Both the position numbers and the translations under genes were made by a program. Positions 62,000 to 64,000 of a stretch of 64,000 nucleotides of DNA are shown here, in pieces. Origin of the DNA: Pomacea canaliculata (lineage: Eukaryota; Mollusca; Gastropoda; Architaenioglossa; Ampullariidae); the NCBI RefSeq assembly GCF_003073045.1, contig NC_037592.1, positions 8,832,007-8,896,006 on the forward strand, in the 5' to 3' direction. Numbering within the stretch: position 1 is the first letter of the stretch; the number at the start of each line of letters is the position of its first letter. The notes beneath the pieces are model-generated. The model was given only the letters and a program-made list of their open reading frames with translations, was not told where the DNA came from and made no database searches.

Positions 62000-62430
62000 C
62001 CAGGGAACAGTGTCCGCCTTCATCAGATGCAGCTCCACCTCTGACATCAGTTACTTCCTGAAAGTACATGTGATGGGCGAGTTGTAAGCCGATTATCGTC
62101 TGCTGCAGACTTGTTTGAAAGGATATATCAATATATTTGCCAACATTTGTCAATACCATACGGCGTTGCGACCCTTTGGAGGTTGACGGCGGCACTTTCA
62201 TCTTCAGGAAATATGTGGTGCTTTTTTATATGTAATTGTTTTCAATAGCACAACATGGTAAACTTGTTCATGTTTGCAGAACAATCAGTATCGCCACACT
62301 AAGCACCATTCGCTGCACTAATATATTAAAAATTCTTCGAATTCGTTTATTGCCAAGTCCTGGTGGAAGTGGAACATTCCTAGTATTTATCAGTATCAAC
62401 TCCCACTTGAAAACACTCGTTGCCGGACGT
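62000..62430 (-). promoter_or_regulatory. Conserved upstream block of gene G
   Basis: This is the counterpart of the D block, with ACTTCCTG at 62053-62060 about 484 bp upstream of the start codon. The C-rich run at 61717-61739 (CCCCCCC..CCCCCCCCC) lies between it and the gene and differs in length from D. Confidence 0.4.
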
Positions 62431-64000
62431 AAATAAATTGCTCATGCGAAGTACATGTGACTATGGCGGCTGTCTCCACACTGGATAGATAGCTGATATC
62501 AAGTGGCTGAACAATGCTTCAGATGAGATTTACTACAACTTATTTTGAATTTAGTGAAGTCCACGGACTTGTATAGGTGGACTGCTGTGTGTCTGCCGAG
62601 ACCAACCATAAGCCTCTTGCGAAGTTCTTCGCTGCTAGTCTCGGCGAGCCTAAACAATGAACGTGACTAAACCGGAAGCTGTGTATCCACCAGCCTCGTT
62701 TTAGTAGTTAACTGGAAAAAGCGTTCCATTAATACAAGTTCGTGGTTGAGTGATAATAAGGTGAAATAAAACCACAGTACAACTATTACTACTGTGTGTT
62801 CTCGATGTTCACGATGTTTGCGCAATTTATATGTTGAAATGAACTACTTCATTTAATCAAAATAGCAGTCGACATACCTGTAGTGCAGAGGTTACTTCAG
62901 ACTGACACGTTTAACATATTTTGTCATCTATCCCTACTCTTGAAAATCCACGTATTTGGTGCTCGCTACATTAATAAATACTTTATTAATATTGTTTGGC
63001 ATGGGATTAGGCGACCTTTCTCCTCGTCTCACTCGACACGGCATTTCGAGAGCTTTTTTCCCTCGTTTCTTTTGATAAGAAAGATAAGCTAGCCATAGTG
63101 TTTTCTGGGAAGTACCTCGAAATATTTTAAAATAAATAGTATACTTACCTGTAGGCAGGACAAGACACAAGCTCAGGCTCAGTCTGTGGTGTCACATGTG
63201 TGAAATGAAAAGAACAGACGCGCGACCTTTCTCTTGTTGTATTCGAGAAAATGTCTGGTTCTTCACTCAGAATGATTATTTTTCAAATATGCCGGCGGTA
63301 ACAAGACTATAAACAAACTGACGAACTCCCTTCTAAAGTATGTACATCTTTCTCTTCTCTGTTTGGCTGTCTTGTCATCATCGACATCGGCAATAAAAAA
63401 GACTTTTACAGAGGTTAGGGCGTTGATGTTCTTCGGAGCAAAACTAAGTTATTGTGTTTCTAGCTTCGCGCATTTGCTAGAATTCGACAAACTTCTTTTA
63501 GAAATTGAGAGATTTTATATCATCTATACAAAACTTTGGTTGTTTTCAGAAGCCTTCCACAACACACCACAGACACCCATTACTAACAATCAAAAAATAA
63601 ACATGCACCAAATGTCACATTAATTATAATTAGTAAGAAAATCAGATCTGGTCAGATTAGACACCAAACCCCATCTTTGTTATATTGTAACATTCCCTTT
63701 ATTAATGCCTTAGCTTGTACTCAAGCAGTGTTTCGATTGCCTTTCCTTAGACATAAGACTAGATGTGAAATAACAAAACCTTGGCTTATTCTGTCACCCT
63801 CGTAAATAAGGATTTGTCATTTGTTATTTTATACACACACTCCCTCTCTCACCGAACTCTATACTCACAAATCTTTCTGAATAATAATACAATGTTGTAG
63901 AACATAACGGACAGTTTCTTCCCATTCACTGTTACCACGAACTGGTACACAGGGTAATGCATGGTAAACACAGTGACTATCCTCAGATTTCAACAAAATT
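62431..64000. other. Duplicated spacer upstream of G
   Basis: The sequence matches the D upstream spacer (36481-38060) with few differences and continues to the window edge. No gene is seen. Since the D copy leads into the 3' side of gene E, another MAM gene may follow beyond 64000. Confidence 0.5.

Overview
This is a window of an AT-rich animal genome. Genes are split into exons with GT/AG introns, and there are relics of LINE, hAT, PIF/Harbinger, mariner and MITE elements, several microsatellites, and TTAGGG-type repeats inside the sequence. Gene content and repeat families fit a marine invertebrate, most likely a mollusc and perhaps a gastropod. That placement is an inference, because no species marker is present. 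The open reading frames seen without splicing are mostly single exons or noise, so I rebuilt the genes exon by exon from splice sites, intron phases and comparison of the paralogues inside the window.

Left edge (1-4.8 kb, + strand): a complete seven-exon DRAM2-like gene (Frag1/DRAM/Sfk1 family, six-span autophagy/lysosome membrane protein), preceded by three CRE/ATF-like sites. It ends tail-to-tail with the next gene.

The rest (5.6-64 kb) is dominated by a tandem array on the - strand. It encodes a family of cell-surface or secreted proteins with one architecture: signal peptide, short Cys-containing linker exon, one MAM domain spread over three exons, and a Thr/Ser-rich stalk. Membrane-bound members add a transmembrane helix and a cytoplasmic tail. 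Three pairs of paralogues are visible: A/B (5.6-10 and 15.7-19.5 kb), D/G (32-35.6 and 58.2-61.6 kb) and E/F (39.6-41.8 and 47.2-49.5 kb). There are also isolated exon relics at 13.3-13.9 and 31 kb and an orphan tail at 51.5-52.1 kb. Exon lengths (about 80-83, 41, 78, 272, 193-199 nt) and intron phases are almost invariant. A (379 aa) and G (585 aa, with a mucin-like poly-Thr stalk) are intact membrane proteins. D looks secreted because its transmembrane exon is replaced by foreign sequence. E and F lack visible transmembrane exons. B is a pseudogene with two frameshifts. The tail of A and the orphan tail share a TxYxxV (ITSM-like) tyrosine motif and YxN motifs, which suggests a signalling, possibly immune, receptor family made by recent local duplication.

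Between the receptor genes lie an uncharacterised 249-aa zinc-ribbon protein gene (22.4-23.2 kb) with decayed copies near 25.8 and 55 kb, and a composite repeat present twice (24.8-30.4 and 54.05-56.7 kb). One copy is interrupted by a 2,999-bp PIF/Harbinger element whose empty site is preserved in the other copy. There are also a 1.39-kb hAT element, a LINE inserted in gene E, an L1-like relic and smaller transposon fragments. The cluster appears to grow by segmental duplication and to be remodelled by mobile elements.
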